Assembly: GCF_003096675.1 (NCBI RefSeq) | Contig: NZ_QEKW01000033.1 | Location: 1-32,476, forward strand | Direction: 5' to 3' | From: Actinomycetospora cinnamomea | Lineage (GTDB): Bacteria > Actinomycetota > Actinomycetes > Mycobacteriales > Pseudonocardiaceae | Length of the DNA: 32,476 nucleotides | Part shown: one piece after another, positions 7,610 to 14,606 of the stretch | Position numbering within the stretch: the first letter of the stretch is position 1 | Layout: each line of letters starts with the position of its first letter | Program-made: the position numbers and the translations under genes | Notes under the pieces: model-generated | Database searches by the model: none | What the model was told of the DNA's origin: nothing | What the model saw: the letters and a program-made list of their open reading frames with translations, nothing else

Positions 7610-7684
7610 GTCGGGTGGCCCGGGGGAATCGCACCCCCGGGCTCCCACAGATCCCGGCGTGACGATCTCTCGTCACCGGGCTCT
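7610..7684 (-). ncRNA. Group II intron domains V and VI (intron 3' end)
   Basis: On the minus strand 7684-7649 folds as a domain V: AGAGCCCGG pairs with CCGGGATCT, TGACGA with TCGTCA, a GAGA tetraloop closes it, and a two-base CG bulge lies on the 3' side. The catalytic AGC triad is present. 7648-7610 folds as domain VI: GCCCGGGGG pairs with CCCCCGGGC and GGG with CCC, leaving an unpaired A seven bases from the end in CCACCCGAC, the branch-point position. The intron 3' boundary is therefore at about 7610. The rest of the intron is mostly deleted. Confidence 0.75.
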
Positions 7685-7714
7685 TGTCATCCTGATCGTT
7701 GGAGTCTCGGAACG

Positions 7715-7900
7715 TGATCGTTCCGTCCCGGGCATGGACCGGCGCCTGCAGCCATCTGGTGACATACAGCACCAGCCATCGCTGGTCGGTGTGCGCCTTG
7801 ACCGCTTTGACGACCAGGTCCCAGGGGACGCTGTCGAAGAACTTCTCGATGTCCAGATCGATCATCCAGTCGGTCTTCCAGCAGCGCTGCCGACAGGACC
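7715..7900 (-). pseudogene. Group II intron reverse transcriptase (LtrA-type) fragment
   Basis: The minus strand encodes CRQRCWKTDWMIDLDIEKFF followed by DSVPWDLVVKAVKAHTDQRW and LYVTRWLQAPVHARDGTI. This is reverse-transcriptase block 2-3 of group II intron maturases, including the first catalytic Asp region (DLDIEKFFD). Homology stops at DGTI; the YADD block, maturase and endonuclease domains are gone, and the sequence jumps directly to domain V. Upstream of CRQ the pattern also fades. The element cannot move by itself. Confidence 0.8.
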
Positions 7901-8040
7901 CGACCGGGATCGACCCCGACCGACAACGAAGACCCGGCGGACGACCCCGCATCCCCTCCCTGAACACGGGGGTGCTCCGATGTCCGAAGCATCCCCGACC
8001 GGTGCGACGCTCCCGCGCACGGATCGGCAGAGCGCCGGCC
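7901..8040. other. Unassigned sequence between intron fragment and phosphatase gene
   Basis: No coding or RNA signal was recognised. The minus-strand frame is open but its residues (Arg/Gly/Pro-rich) do not match the reverse transcriptase or another family. It may be decayed intron or target sequence. Confidence 0.3.
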
Positions 8041-9399
8041 TCAGCCCTCATCGGCCGGGACGATCATCGGCTCCGGAGCGTCGGGCAGGGCCGCGGTGCG
8101 CCGCGGGGTGGGGCGATGGCCGAGAAAGGACGCGCGGTTCGCATGGCCCAGCAGCAGCGGGAGCAGGTCGCGCGCGCTCACCGGGCCGTACCAGCCGGGC
8201 TGAGCGGGGGCCTCGCCGAAGGTGGTGACGGCGTCGGCGCGCACCGTCGGGCCGGCGACCACGAGCGGAGTGGGATCGCCGGTGTGCAGGACGCCGCCGG
8301 TCGAGGGCGTCGCGTGGTCGCCGGTGACGGCCACGATCGCGACCCGAGCGAGGTCGAGCAGACCGCTGAGGCCCGGATCCGCGGCCTCGAGGATCTCGAG
8401 CTTCGCCCGCGGCGCCTTGGTGTGACCGGCGTCGTCGGTGGCCTTGGTGTGTACGTGCACGAAGCCCGCGCCGCCGGCGACGAGGCCGCCCGCCGCGGCC
8501 ACGCGCGCAGCCAGGTCGGCGCCGAGGTCGGCCTCGGGCGCGAGGTGCACGGCCCGCATCCCCAGCAGCGACGCCAGCCCGCGGTAGAGCCGGGTGCTGG
8601 TCACGGCGGCACCGGGGACGCCCACGTGCGCGTCGAACGAGGGCACCGCATCCCGCGCGCCGGACCACTTCGTCGTCAGCACGTCGAGCGCCGGCAGGCC
8701 GCGGCCGCACCGACGAGCGTTCACCGGGTGGGCGAGGAGCACCGCCCGGGCCTCCCGCAACAGCGCCGTGAGCGCTTCGGCCGTCGGCGCGGCGCCGGGC
8801 GCCTCGTCGAGCGGGAGCACGGCGAGCCAGGGATGGCGGTCCTCGAAGAAGGGGTCGGAGTCGGTGACCGCACCGGACCCGCACGCGGGCAGGAACAGCA
8901 CGGCCTCGCCGCGCCCCTCGAGCGGCACCAGCCGGTGGCCGTGCGCACGGGTCACGTCGTCGAGGGCCTCGAGCAGCGAGGCCGCGTCGTCCGCGTCCTC
9001 GCGCGCGGTCCGCCCGGTGATCCACACCCGGCCCGCGGCGTCGACCGACGACGTCCGCAGTGCCGCGTGGGTGACGCCGACGCCGTCCGGCACGTCGATC
9101 CCCGTGCCGAGGGCCTCGAGGACCGCCCGGCCCGGGAAGGGCACGTCGCCGTAGCCGAACATCGCCCAGTGGGCGAGCTCCGAGGAGGGCGCCCGTCCCC
9201 ACCCGAACGGCAGGTGCCATCCGGAGGCGCCGCGGGTGGCGAGGGCGTCGAGCACGGGCGTGCGGGCCGCCTCGGCCGGGGTGCGGCCGCGGAGCTCGGG
9301 CACGGGGCGGTCGCCCAGCCCGTCGAGGACCACGAGCACGACCGGGAGGCGGTCGTCGTCGAGCCGCGGCTGGGTCTCGCCGTACCCGGGCGGCCTCAT
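8041..9399 (-). CDS. Phosphoglycerate-mutase-like / alkaline-phosphatase superfamily enzyme (ApgM type)
   Basis: A 452-residue member of the alkaline-phosphatase superfamily, closest in layout to archaeal cofactor-independent phosphoglycerate mutase. VVLVVLDGLGDRP at the N-terminus gives the first metal Asp; ELAHWAMFGYG supplies the region of the nucleophile Ser; HVHTKATDDAGHTKAP and AIVAVTGDHATPS carry the C-terminal metal ligands (D, H, D-H). The ATG at 9399 overlaps the stop of the nucleotidyltransferase (ATGA), so an equimolar partnership is likely. A role in central glycolysis is doubtful given the partners; a phosphatase or nucleotide-cleaving step on a specialised phosphorylated or phosphono compound is possible. 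Confidence 0.8.
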   Translation of the reverse strand: MRPPGYGETQPRLDDDRLPVVLVVLDGLGDRPVPELRGRTPAEAARTPVLDALATRGASGWHLPFGWGRAPSSELAHWAMFGYGDVPFPGRAVLEALGTGIDVPDGVGVTHAALRTSSVDAAGRVWITGRTAREDADDAASLLEALDDVTRAHGHRLVPLEGRGEAVLFLPACGSGAVTDSDPFFEDRHPWLAVLPLDEAPGAAPTAEALTALLREARAVLLAHPVNARRCGRGLPALDVLTTKWSGARDAVPSFDAHVGVPGAAVTSTRLYRGLASLLGMRAVHLAPEADLGADLAARVAAAGGLVAGGAGFVHVHTKATDDAGHTKAPRAKLEILEAADPGLSGLLDLARVAIVAVTGDHATPSTGGVLHTGDPTPLVVAGPTVRADAVTTFGEAPAQPGWYGPVSARDLLPLLLGHANRASFLGHRPTPRRTAALPDAPEPMIVPADEG

Positions 9400-9914
9400 C
9401 GGGAGACCAGCAGCTCGGCCAGTACCGGCACGGTCGCGGGCGGCACGAGCTCCACCCACGTGCCGTCGGCGAAACGGGCCCGGATGGCGGAGGCGTCCCG
9501 CTTCGTCGCGGGGTCGCCGTCGATCACGACCACCGGGTAGCCGCCGTCGGCGAGCCGGCCCGCCTTGTCCTTCTCCCACGGTGAGTAGGCCCGCACGTAC
9601 TGCACGGCGGCGAGGGGCACGTACTCCGGCCACAGGCTCGGCCGCGTGAGGTCGAACGGGACGACCGTGGTGCGGTGGGCGATCCCGGCACCGGTCAGCG
9701 CCGCGTCGAGCAGCCGGACCCGCTCGTAGTAGGTGAACGGGTTGGCCTCGTCGGTGTGACGGTGGGCCGACGTGGCGGCGGTGTGCCGGGCGCCGGCGTC
9801 GGGGTTGGTGACGGCGACGACGAGGTGGTCGTGCTCGGCGAGGGCGAGCGCGAACAGCTCGAGGTGCTGGGCGTGGACGGGCTGGAACCGCCCGGTGACC
9901 GCCGCGAGGGTCAC
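9396..9914 (-). CDS. NMN adenylyltransferase-like nucleotidyltransferase
   Basis: A 172-residue nucleotidyltransferase of the archaeal NadM/NMNAT shape. TGRFQPVHAQHLELF carries the nucleotide-binding HxxH, and KRDASAIRAR is the C-terminal ISxTxIR-like motif. NPFTYYERVRLL is the usual central segment. Such enzymes move AMP or CMP onto a phosphate. The GTG start sits in the acyl-CoA dehydrogenase stop (GTGA), and its own stop overlaps the ApgM-like start, so all three are translated together. NAD synthesis usually uses a separate NadD in actinobacteria, so this copy probably has a specialised substrate (inference). Confidence 0.82.
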   Translation of the reverse strand: MTLAAVTGRFQPVHAQHLELFALALAEHDHLVVAVTNPDAGARHTAATSAHRHTDEANPFTYYERVRLLDAALTGAGIAHRTTVVPFDLTRPSLWPEYVPLAAVQYVRAYSPWEKDKAGRLADGGYPVVVIDGDPATKRDASAIRARFADGTWVELVPPATVPVLAELLVSR

Positions 9915-11158
9915 CGGCCCGTACCCCGCCGGATGAGGCCCCGGGCGATGGCGTTGCGCTGGATCTCCACCGTGCCCGCCGGGATCTTGAGGTTGCGGGC
10001 CAGCCGGAAGAGCTTCTCCTCCGGCGAGCCGAGCCGCAGCCCCGTGCCGCCGTGCACCTGGACCGCGCGATCCGCGACGCGGAAGAACGCCTCGTCGTTG
10101 ATCACCTTGACGAGGCTCGTGAGGCGGGGCGCGTCGGCGTGCAGCGGGAGGCCGAACGCCCCGCCGGGCAGCGCGTCGAGCTCGGACTGCGCCAGCAGCG
10201 AGGCCGCCCGCGCCGCGTACACGTCGGCGTCCATGTCGGCGAGCATGTGCTGCACCGCCTGCAGCTCGGCGATCGGTGCGCCCCCCGAGGTCCGGCGCTG
10301 CGCGCGGTCGAGGGCGCGGGCGAGCAGCCACTCCCCCCAGCCCGCACACATCCCTCCGCGGCACAGCCGCCGCCAGTTGATCCACGCCATGGCCAGCCCG
10401 AAACCGTCGCCGACCTCGCCGACGACGTGCTCGGCGGGCACCCGCACGGCGTCGAGGTGCAGCTCGCCGGTGAGCCCGTCGTCGAGCATCGTCGGGATGT
10501 CGCGGCCGCGGGTGAAGCCAGGCGCGGACGCGTCGACGAGGAACATCGACAGCGAGCGGGTACCGGCGCCGGGCTCGGTGACGGCGGTGACCTGGACGAC
10601 GTCGGCGAAGTGCGCGTTGGTGATCCACGCCTTGGTGCCGTCGAGGATCCAGTCGCTCCCGTCGCGGCGGGCGCGGGTCTCCATGGCCAGCACGTCGGTG
10701 CCCACGGAGATCTCGGTGTTGGCGAACGCCGCGGTGATCTCGCCGGCCATCAGCGGCGCGAGCCAGCGTTCCCGCGCCGCGTCCGAGCAGTGCTCCAGCG
10801 CCGGGTTGGCGCCCTCGGTCCACGCCAGCGCCGCCAGGCCCAGTCCGAGCCCGGCGTGGCGGTAGACGAACTCCTCGACGTGCTGCATCTCGGCCCGGGA
10901 GAACCCACCACCCCCGACCGCCACGCTCACGTGCGGGTTGTAGAGCCCGGCCGCCGCCGAGCGCCGCTGCACCTCCCGCCGGGCCTCCCACACGGCGGGG
11001 TGCATCCGGCCGGCCTCGTCGAGGCGGGGGTTCCAGGGAGTGCCGACGTCGCGCTCGGCGAGGTCGGCCTCGAGCGGCGCGACCTCGTCGTCGAGGAACG
11101 CGGCGAACCGCCGGGTGTAGTCGGTGACGCGGTCGGTCCGTCCGGGCTGGCTGGTCAC
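9911..11158 (-). CDS. Acyl-CoA dehydrogenase family flavoprotein
   Basis: A 415-residue acyl-CoA dehydrogenase. FANTEISVGTDVLAMETRA and DGTKAWITNAHFAD are the FAD/substrate segments, and VQVHGGTGL with a C-terminal IPAGTVEIQRNAIARGLI close the fold. In medium-chain acyl-CoA dehydrogenase the catalytic Glu lies at the Ala of that PAGT segment, and no Glu is obvious at the alternative site around INWRRLCRGG. It may use another residue, or act on an unusual substrate. It is first in the three-gene minus-strand operon and has only 75 bases to the divergent isochorismatase gene. Confidence 0.85.
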   Translation of the reverse strand: MTSQPGRTDRVTDYTRRFAAFLDDEVAPLEADLAERDVGTPWNPRLDEAGRMHPAVWEARREVQRRSAAAGLYNPHVSVAVGGGGFSRAEMQHVEEFVYRHAGLGLGLAALAWTEGANPALEHCSDAARERWLAPLMAGEITAAFANTEISVGTDVLAMETRARRDGSDWILDGTKAWITNAHFADVVQVTAVTEPGAGTRSLSMFLVDASAPGFTRGRDIPTMLDDGLTGELHLDAVRVPAEHVVGEVGDGFGLAMAWINWRRLCRGGMCAGWGEWLLARALDRAQRRTSGGAPIAELQAVQHMLADMDADVYAARAASLLAQSELDALPGGAFGLPLHADAPRLTSLVKVINDEAFFRVADRAVQVHGGTGLRLGSPEEKLFRLARNLKIPAGTVEIQRNAIARGLIRRGTGR

Positions 11159-11220
11159 CCGCCAGCTCTACGGCGCCGGAGCGACCCGCGTCAACCTCGC
11201 GTCGACCGCCCGGGCGCGCC

Positions 11221-11226
11221 TACGGT
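11221..11226 (+). promoter_or_regulatory. -10-like hexamer for leaderless isochorismatase gene
   Basis: TACGGT ends seven bases before the GTG start at 11234 and there is no Shine-Dalgarno sequence. A transcript starting at the expected distance would begin at the start codon. No good -35 is seen. Confidence 0.45.
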
Positions 11227-11233
11227 CGGGGGC

Positions 11234-11749
11234 GTGCCGCTGCTCTCCGCCGACGCCTCGGTCCTGCTCGTCGTCGACCTGCAGGAACGACTCATGCCCG
11301 CGATCGCCGGCGCGCCGGCCGTGCTGGAGAACGCGGGCCGTCTCGTGCGCGGGGCCACCCGGCTGGGGATCGACGTGTGCGCCACCGAGCAGAACCCCGA
11401 CGGGCTCGGGCACACCGTCGACGCCGTCGCGGAGCTCCTGCCGACACCGGCGGTCGCCAAGACGAGCTTCGCCGCGGACGTCGACCCCGGCCCGGGCACG
11501 ATCGTGGTCGCCGGCTGCGAGGCGCACGTCTGCGTCCTGCAGACCGTGCTCGCGCTGCGCGCCCGGGGGCGGGACGTCGCGGTCGTCGCCGACGCCGTCG
11601 GCAGCCGCGTCGAGGCGAACCGCGACCGCGCCCTCGAGCGCCTGCGCGCCCACGGCGTCGACGTGGTCACCACGGAGATGGTGCTGTTCGAGTGGTTGCA
11701 CGACAGCGACCACCCCGCGTTCCGCGAGGTCCAGCGGCTGATCCGGTGA
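11234..11749 (+). CDS. Isochorismatase-like cysteine hydrolase
   Basis: A 171-residue cysteine hydrolase of the isochorismatase/YcaC family. The triad is D15 in VVDLQERL, a Lys in VAKTSF, and a Cys in GCEAHVCVLQT preceded by the cis-peptide region. It is a compact single-domain form typical of unspecific amidase-like members, so no substrate is claimed. The GTG start is chosen from the TACGGT hexamer and from the family's N-terminus (LLVVDLQ within the first 20 residues). It is transcribed apart from the divergent dehydrogenase trio. Confidence 0.85.
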   Translation: MPLLSADASVLLVVDLQERLMPAIAGAPAVLENAGRLVRGATRLGIDVCATEQNPDGLGHTVDAVAELLPTPAVAKTSFAADVDPGPGTIVVAGCEAHVCVLQTVLALRARGRDVAVVADAVGSRVEANRDRALERLRAHGVDVVTTEMVLFEWLHDSDHPAFREVQRLIR

Positions 11750-11778
11750 GGGGCTCGCCACCGACCCCCGGTCCTCGC

Positions 11779-11784
11779 TAACGT
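11779..11784 (+). promoter_or_regulatory. Possible -10 element for the ArsR gene
   Basis: TAACGT lies 27 bases before the GTG at 11812, which has its own AAGGAGG ribosome site at 11801. The hexamer sits within a short AACGTT palindrome. The -35 is unclear. Confidence 0.35.
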
Positions 11785-11811
11785 TCGCGCTCACTGACGG
11801 AAGGAGGGCAC

Positions 11812-12180
11812 GTGGCCGACGACGACGAGGACGCGGCGGGCGTGGCCCTGCGCGCGATCGCCGAGCGCCGTCGTCGCGCGATCCTGCGGCTGGTGGCCCA
11901 CGACGAGCTCTCGGCGGGCGAGATCGCCGCGGCGTTCGACGTGACCCGGCCCGCGGTCAGCCAGCACCTCACGGTGCTCAAGGACGCCGGGCTGCTCCAC
12001 GAGCGACGCGAGGGCACCCGCCGGCTCTACCGCGCCCGCCCCGAGGGCCTGGACGGTCTGCGGGAGTTCCTCGAGGACATGTGGGCCTCGTCGCTGGACC
12101 ACGCACGCCGCCTCGTGGAGGCCGGCCCCACGATCGAGCACCGAGGGATCGCTGATGACAACCACACCGCCGCCGGCTGA
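11812..12180 (+). CDS. ArsR-family transcriptional regulator
   Basis: A 122-residue winged-helix repressor. RRAILRLVAHDELSAGEIAA, FDVTRPAVSQHLTVLKDAGL and the wing ERREGTRRLYRARPEGL form the HTH-wing. No metal-binding Cys cluster is present, so it belongs to the non-metal ArsR group that accompanies START-domain proteins. The GTG start has a strong AAGGAGG. The last 26 bases overlap the START-like gene, tying the two into one operon; this pairing is a widespread actinobacterial arrangement in which the regulator is probably autoregulated. Confidence 0.9.
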   Translation: MADDDEDAAGVALRAIAERRRRAILRLVAHDELSAGEIAAAFDVTRPAVSQHLTVLKDAGLLHERREGTRRLYRARPEGLDGLREFLEDMWASSLDHARRLVEAGPTIEHRGIADDNHTAAG

Positions 12181-12688
12181 CACCGCCACCCGGGCCGGCA
12201 CCGGCGCCGTCACCACGTTGCGCCGCCCACCGATCCGGCAGGCGACGCTGGTGCGCAGCGACCGCGCGCACACGTTCGACGTCTTCGTCTCGACCATCGG
12301 GCAGTGGTGGCCGCTGCAGCCGTACTCGGCCGGCGGCGCCCGGGTCCGCGAGGTGTCCGTCGAGCCGCGCCGCGAGGGCCGCGTGTACGAGACGTGGGAC
12401 GACGGCACCGAGGTCGAGTGGGGCCGCCTGCTGGCCTGGGACCCGCCGGAGCGCCTGGTGATGACGTGGGCGGCCACCCCGGCGCCCACCGAGGTCGAGC
12501 TGACGTTCACCGTCCTGGGCCCGGCGCTGACCCGCGTCGCCGTCGTGCACCGGGGCTGGGAGACGCTGACCGAGGAGCAGCTCGGCGAGGACTGCGCGCG
12601 TCCCGGCGGCTACCGCAGCGGGGCGTTCGCCCGCGGCTGGAGCGAGATCCTCGGCGCCCTCACCGCCGCCGCCGAGGGCGCGGCGTGA
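12155..12688 (+). CDS. SRPBCC / AHSA1-like START-domain protein
   Basis: A 177-residue helix-grip protein: HTFDVFVSTIGQWWPLQPYS, the strand GRVYETWDDGTEVEWGRLLA, DPPERLVMTWAATPAPTEVEL, then a C-terminal helix GAFARGWSEILGALTAA. Such proteins bind hydrophobic ligands in a central cavity; the ligand is unknown. It starts inside the ArsR gene with AGGG nine bases before the ATG and ends overlapping the crotonase GTG. Production is therefore coupled to both its regulator and the downstream enzyme. Confidence 0.85.
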   Translation: MTTTPPPADTATRAGTGAVTTLRRPPIRQATLVRSDRAHTFDVFVSTIGQWWPLQPYSAGGARVREVSVEPRREGRVYETWDDGTEVEWGRLLAWDPPERLVMTWAATPAPTEVELTFTVLGPALTRVAVVHRGWETLTEEQLGEDCARPGGYRSGAFARGWSEILGALTAAAEGAA

Positions 12689-13458
12689 CCGACACCGACA
12701 CCGTCACGGTCGAGCGCCGCGGCCCGGTCACGATCGTCAGCATCGACCGGCCCGAGAAGCGCAACGCCGTCGACCGGGCCACCGCGGAGCAGCTCGCCGA
12801 GGCGTTCCGGGCGTTCGACGCCGACGACGACGCGGCGGTGGCGATCCTGCGCGGTGAGGGCCCGTCGTTCTGCGCCGGCGCCGACCTGGCGGCCGTCAGC
12901 GCCGGCGAGGGCAACAGGGTGGAGTCCGACGGCGACGGCCCGATGGGCCCGACGCGGCTGCGCCTGTCCAAGCCCGTGATCGCGGCCGTCCAGGGGCACG
13001 CCGTGGCCGGCGGTCTCGAGCTGGCGCTCTGGGCCGACCTGCGCGTCGCCGACGAGACCGCCGTGTTCGGCGTGTTCTGCCGCCGCTGGGGCGTCCCGCT
13101 GATCGACGGCGGGACCGTGCGCCTCCCCCGTCTCATCGGGCGCAGCCACGCGCTGGACCTCGTGCTCACGGGCCGGCCCGTCGCGGCCGACGAGGCGCTG
13201 CGGATGGGCCTCACCAACCGGGTCGTGCCCGCGGGCCAGGCCCTCGAGGCCGCCCTCGCGCTCGCCGAGCAGCTGGCCGGGTTTCCCCAGACCTGTCTGC
13301 GGTCGGACCGTGCCTCGCTGCTCGAGCAGGAGCCGCTGGACGAGGACGAGGCGCTGCGCCGGGAGTTCGCGCACGGCCGGATCTCGCTGCAGGCCGACAC
13401 CGTCGCGGGCGCGACCCGGTTCGCCTCCGGGGCCGGGCGCCACGGCACGTTCACCTGA
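12685..13458 (+). CDS. Enoyl-CoA hydratase/isomerase (crotonase) family protein
   Basis: A 257-residue crotonase. SFCAGADLAAV and GHAVAGGLELAL give the two oxyanion-hole segments, and WGVPLIDGGTVRLPRLIG the family helix. In true hydratases a Glu lies in the FGxPE segment; here the equivalent region is AVFGVFCRRWGVP without Glu, so the reaction may be isomerisation, hydrolysis or another CoA-ester chemistry. It begins with GTG in the GTGA overlap with the START-like gene, the last of the ArsR operon. Confidence 0.85.
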   Translation: MTDTDTVTVERRGPVTIVSIDRPEKRNAVDRATAEQLAEAFRAFDADDDAAVAILRGEGPSFCAGADLAAVSAGEGNRVESDGDGPMGPTRLRLSKPVIAAVQGHAVAGGLELALWADLRVADETAVFGVFCRRWGVPLIDGGTVRLPRLIGRSHALDLVLTGRPVAADEALRMGLTNRVVPAGQALEAALALAEQLAGFPQTCLRSDRASLLEQEPLDEDEALRREFAHGRISLQADTVAGATRFASGAGRHGTFT

Positions 13459-13478
13459 CGCCCCGGGACTGCGATGCT
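13450..13478 (+). promoter_or_regulatory. Promoter of DUF1707 gene
   Basis: TTCACC at 13450-13455 and GATGCT at 13473-13478 are separated by 17 bases. Six bases then lead to the GTG at 13485, which has no ribosome site. A leaderless message is implied. The -35 overlaps the crotonase stop region. Confidence 0.45.
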
Positions 13479-13484
13479 GGCCAG

Positions 13485-13925
13485 GTGACCGAGCCGCACC
13501 CCTCGCCCCGCATCGGGACCGCCGAGCGCGAGGCGGCGATGGCGGCCCTCGGCGCCCACCTCGAGGCCGGGCGCCTCGATCCCGAGGAGTACGGCGAGCG
13601 CAGCGCGCGGGTCACCGAGGCCCGCACCGCCGAGGACCTGGAGCCCCTGTTCGCCGACCTCCCGGAGCCGCACCCGCTCACCGCGACGGGCACGGCGACG
13701 CCCGTCCCGGCGCGGGAGGACGCGGCGCCGGCGAGACGGCCGTCCGGCACGGGCGCCCTGGCCCGCTGGGGGCCGGCGATCAGCGGCGCGCTGCCGATCA
13801 TCGCGCTCGTCCTGTTCCTCACCGTGCCGATCCCGAACGCCTGGGTGTTCTTCCTGCTCGTCCCCCTCGGCGCGGCGTTGTTCGCCCGCTCCCGGCGCGC
13901 GGGCGACGGACCCGACCAGCCGTGA
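13485..13925 (+). CDS. DUF1707 domain membrane protein
   Basis: A 146-residue protein. The first ~55 residues form a DUF1707/SHOCT-like domain (RIGTAEREAAMAALGAHLEA, DPEEYGERSARVTEARTAED, LEPLFADLPEPH). A Pro/Ala-rich linker follows, then two hydrophobic helices split by a short turn (ISGALPIIALVLFL and AWVFFLLVPLGAALFA) and a charged tail. The domain is common in actinobacterial membrane proteins; no biochemical role is established here. Its last four bases overlap the start of the ATPase gene. Confidence 0.85.
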   Translation: MTEPHPSPRIGTAEREAAMAALGAHLEAGRLDPEEYGERSARVTEARTAEDLEPLFADLPEPHPLTATGTATPVPAREDAAPARRPSGTGALARWGPAISGALPIIALVLFLTVPIPNAWVFFLLVPLGAALFARSRRAGDGPDQP

Positions 13926-14581
13926 CGGGTCGGACGTGGATGAGCTGGTCGGGCGGCAAGGACGGGGCCCTCGCGCTCGCCACCGCAGGCGCCACGCCCG
14001 GCGTCTCCGTCGCCGGTCTGCACACGACGGTCCTGGCGAGCGGGGAGGTCACCGCGAGCTACGTCCCCCGCGCGCTCGTCGAGGCCCAGGCCGCCGCGCT
14101 GGGCCTGCCGCTGGAGACCGTCGAGCTGCCCCGGCCCTGCCCGAACGACGTCTACGAGCAGCGGACGCGGGCGTCGTGGGCGGAGCTGCGGCGCCGCGGC
14201 GCGACGGAGGTCGTCTACGGCGACCTGTTCCTCGCCGACGTCCGCGCCTACCGGGAGCAGGCCCTCGACGGCACCGGGCTCACCGCGCGCTTCCCGCTCT
14301 GGGGCCGCCCGACCGACGCCCTGGCCCGCGAGATGCTCGACCGCGGCGTGCGCGCCGTCGTCGTCTGCGCCGACCCCGCCCGGGCGCCCGCCGCGATCGT
14401 CGGGCGGGCCTGGGACGAGGAGCTCCTGGCGACCCTGCCCGCCGGCGTCGACCCGTGCGGCGAGAACGGCGAGTTCCACACGCTGGTCACCGACGGGCCC
14501 GGCTTCGCCCACCCCGTCGGGGCGCGGGTGACGGGCACCGCCGAGCGCGACGGGTTCGTCACCGCGATCCTGGAGAGCTGA
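13922..14581 (+). CDS. Diphthine-ammonia ligase-like PP-loop ATPase
   Basis: A 219-residue adenine-nucleotide alpha hydrolase. MSWSGGKDGALAL is the PP-loop, EVVYGDLFLADVRAYRE the central segment, and DPCGENGEFHTLV with a following DGPGF the family end motif. Archaeal and eukaryal relatives make diphthamide on elongation factor 2, a modification bacteria lack, so the bacterial protein must act on something else; an ATP-dependent amidation is the usual inference. GTG start inside the DUF1707 stop (GTGA). Confidence 0.85.
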   Translation: MTGRTWMSWSGGKDGALALATAGATPGVSVAGLHTTVLASGEVTASYVPRALVEAQAAALGLPLETVELPRPCPNDVYEQRTRASWAELRRRGATEVVYGDLFLADVRAYREQALDGTGLTARFPLWGRPTDALAREMLDRGVRAVVVCADPARAPAAIVGRAWDEELLATLPAGVDPCGENGEFHTLVTDGPGFAHPVGARVTGTAERDGFVTAILES

Positions 14582-14593
14582 CCGCGGCGCTGC

Positions 14594-14599
14594 CATGCT
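14594..14599 (+). promoter_or_regulatory. -10-like hexamer before the MBL gene
   Basis: CATGCT ends seven bases before ATG 14607. An earlier in-frame ATG at 14595 lies inside this hexamer and is rejected as start. No ribosome site is present, consistent with a leaderless transcript. Confidence 0.4.
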
Positions 14600-14606
14600 C
14601 CCCCGC

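Noticed and set aside
8041..9914. Phosphonate antibiotic cluster
   Set aside because: No PEP mutase, phosphonopyruvate decarboxylase or peptide synthetase gene in the window.
11750..11811. Riboswitch before the ArsR gene
   Set aside because: The leader is only about 60 bases and shows no known aptamer pattern; a simple promoter explains it.
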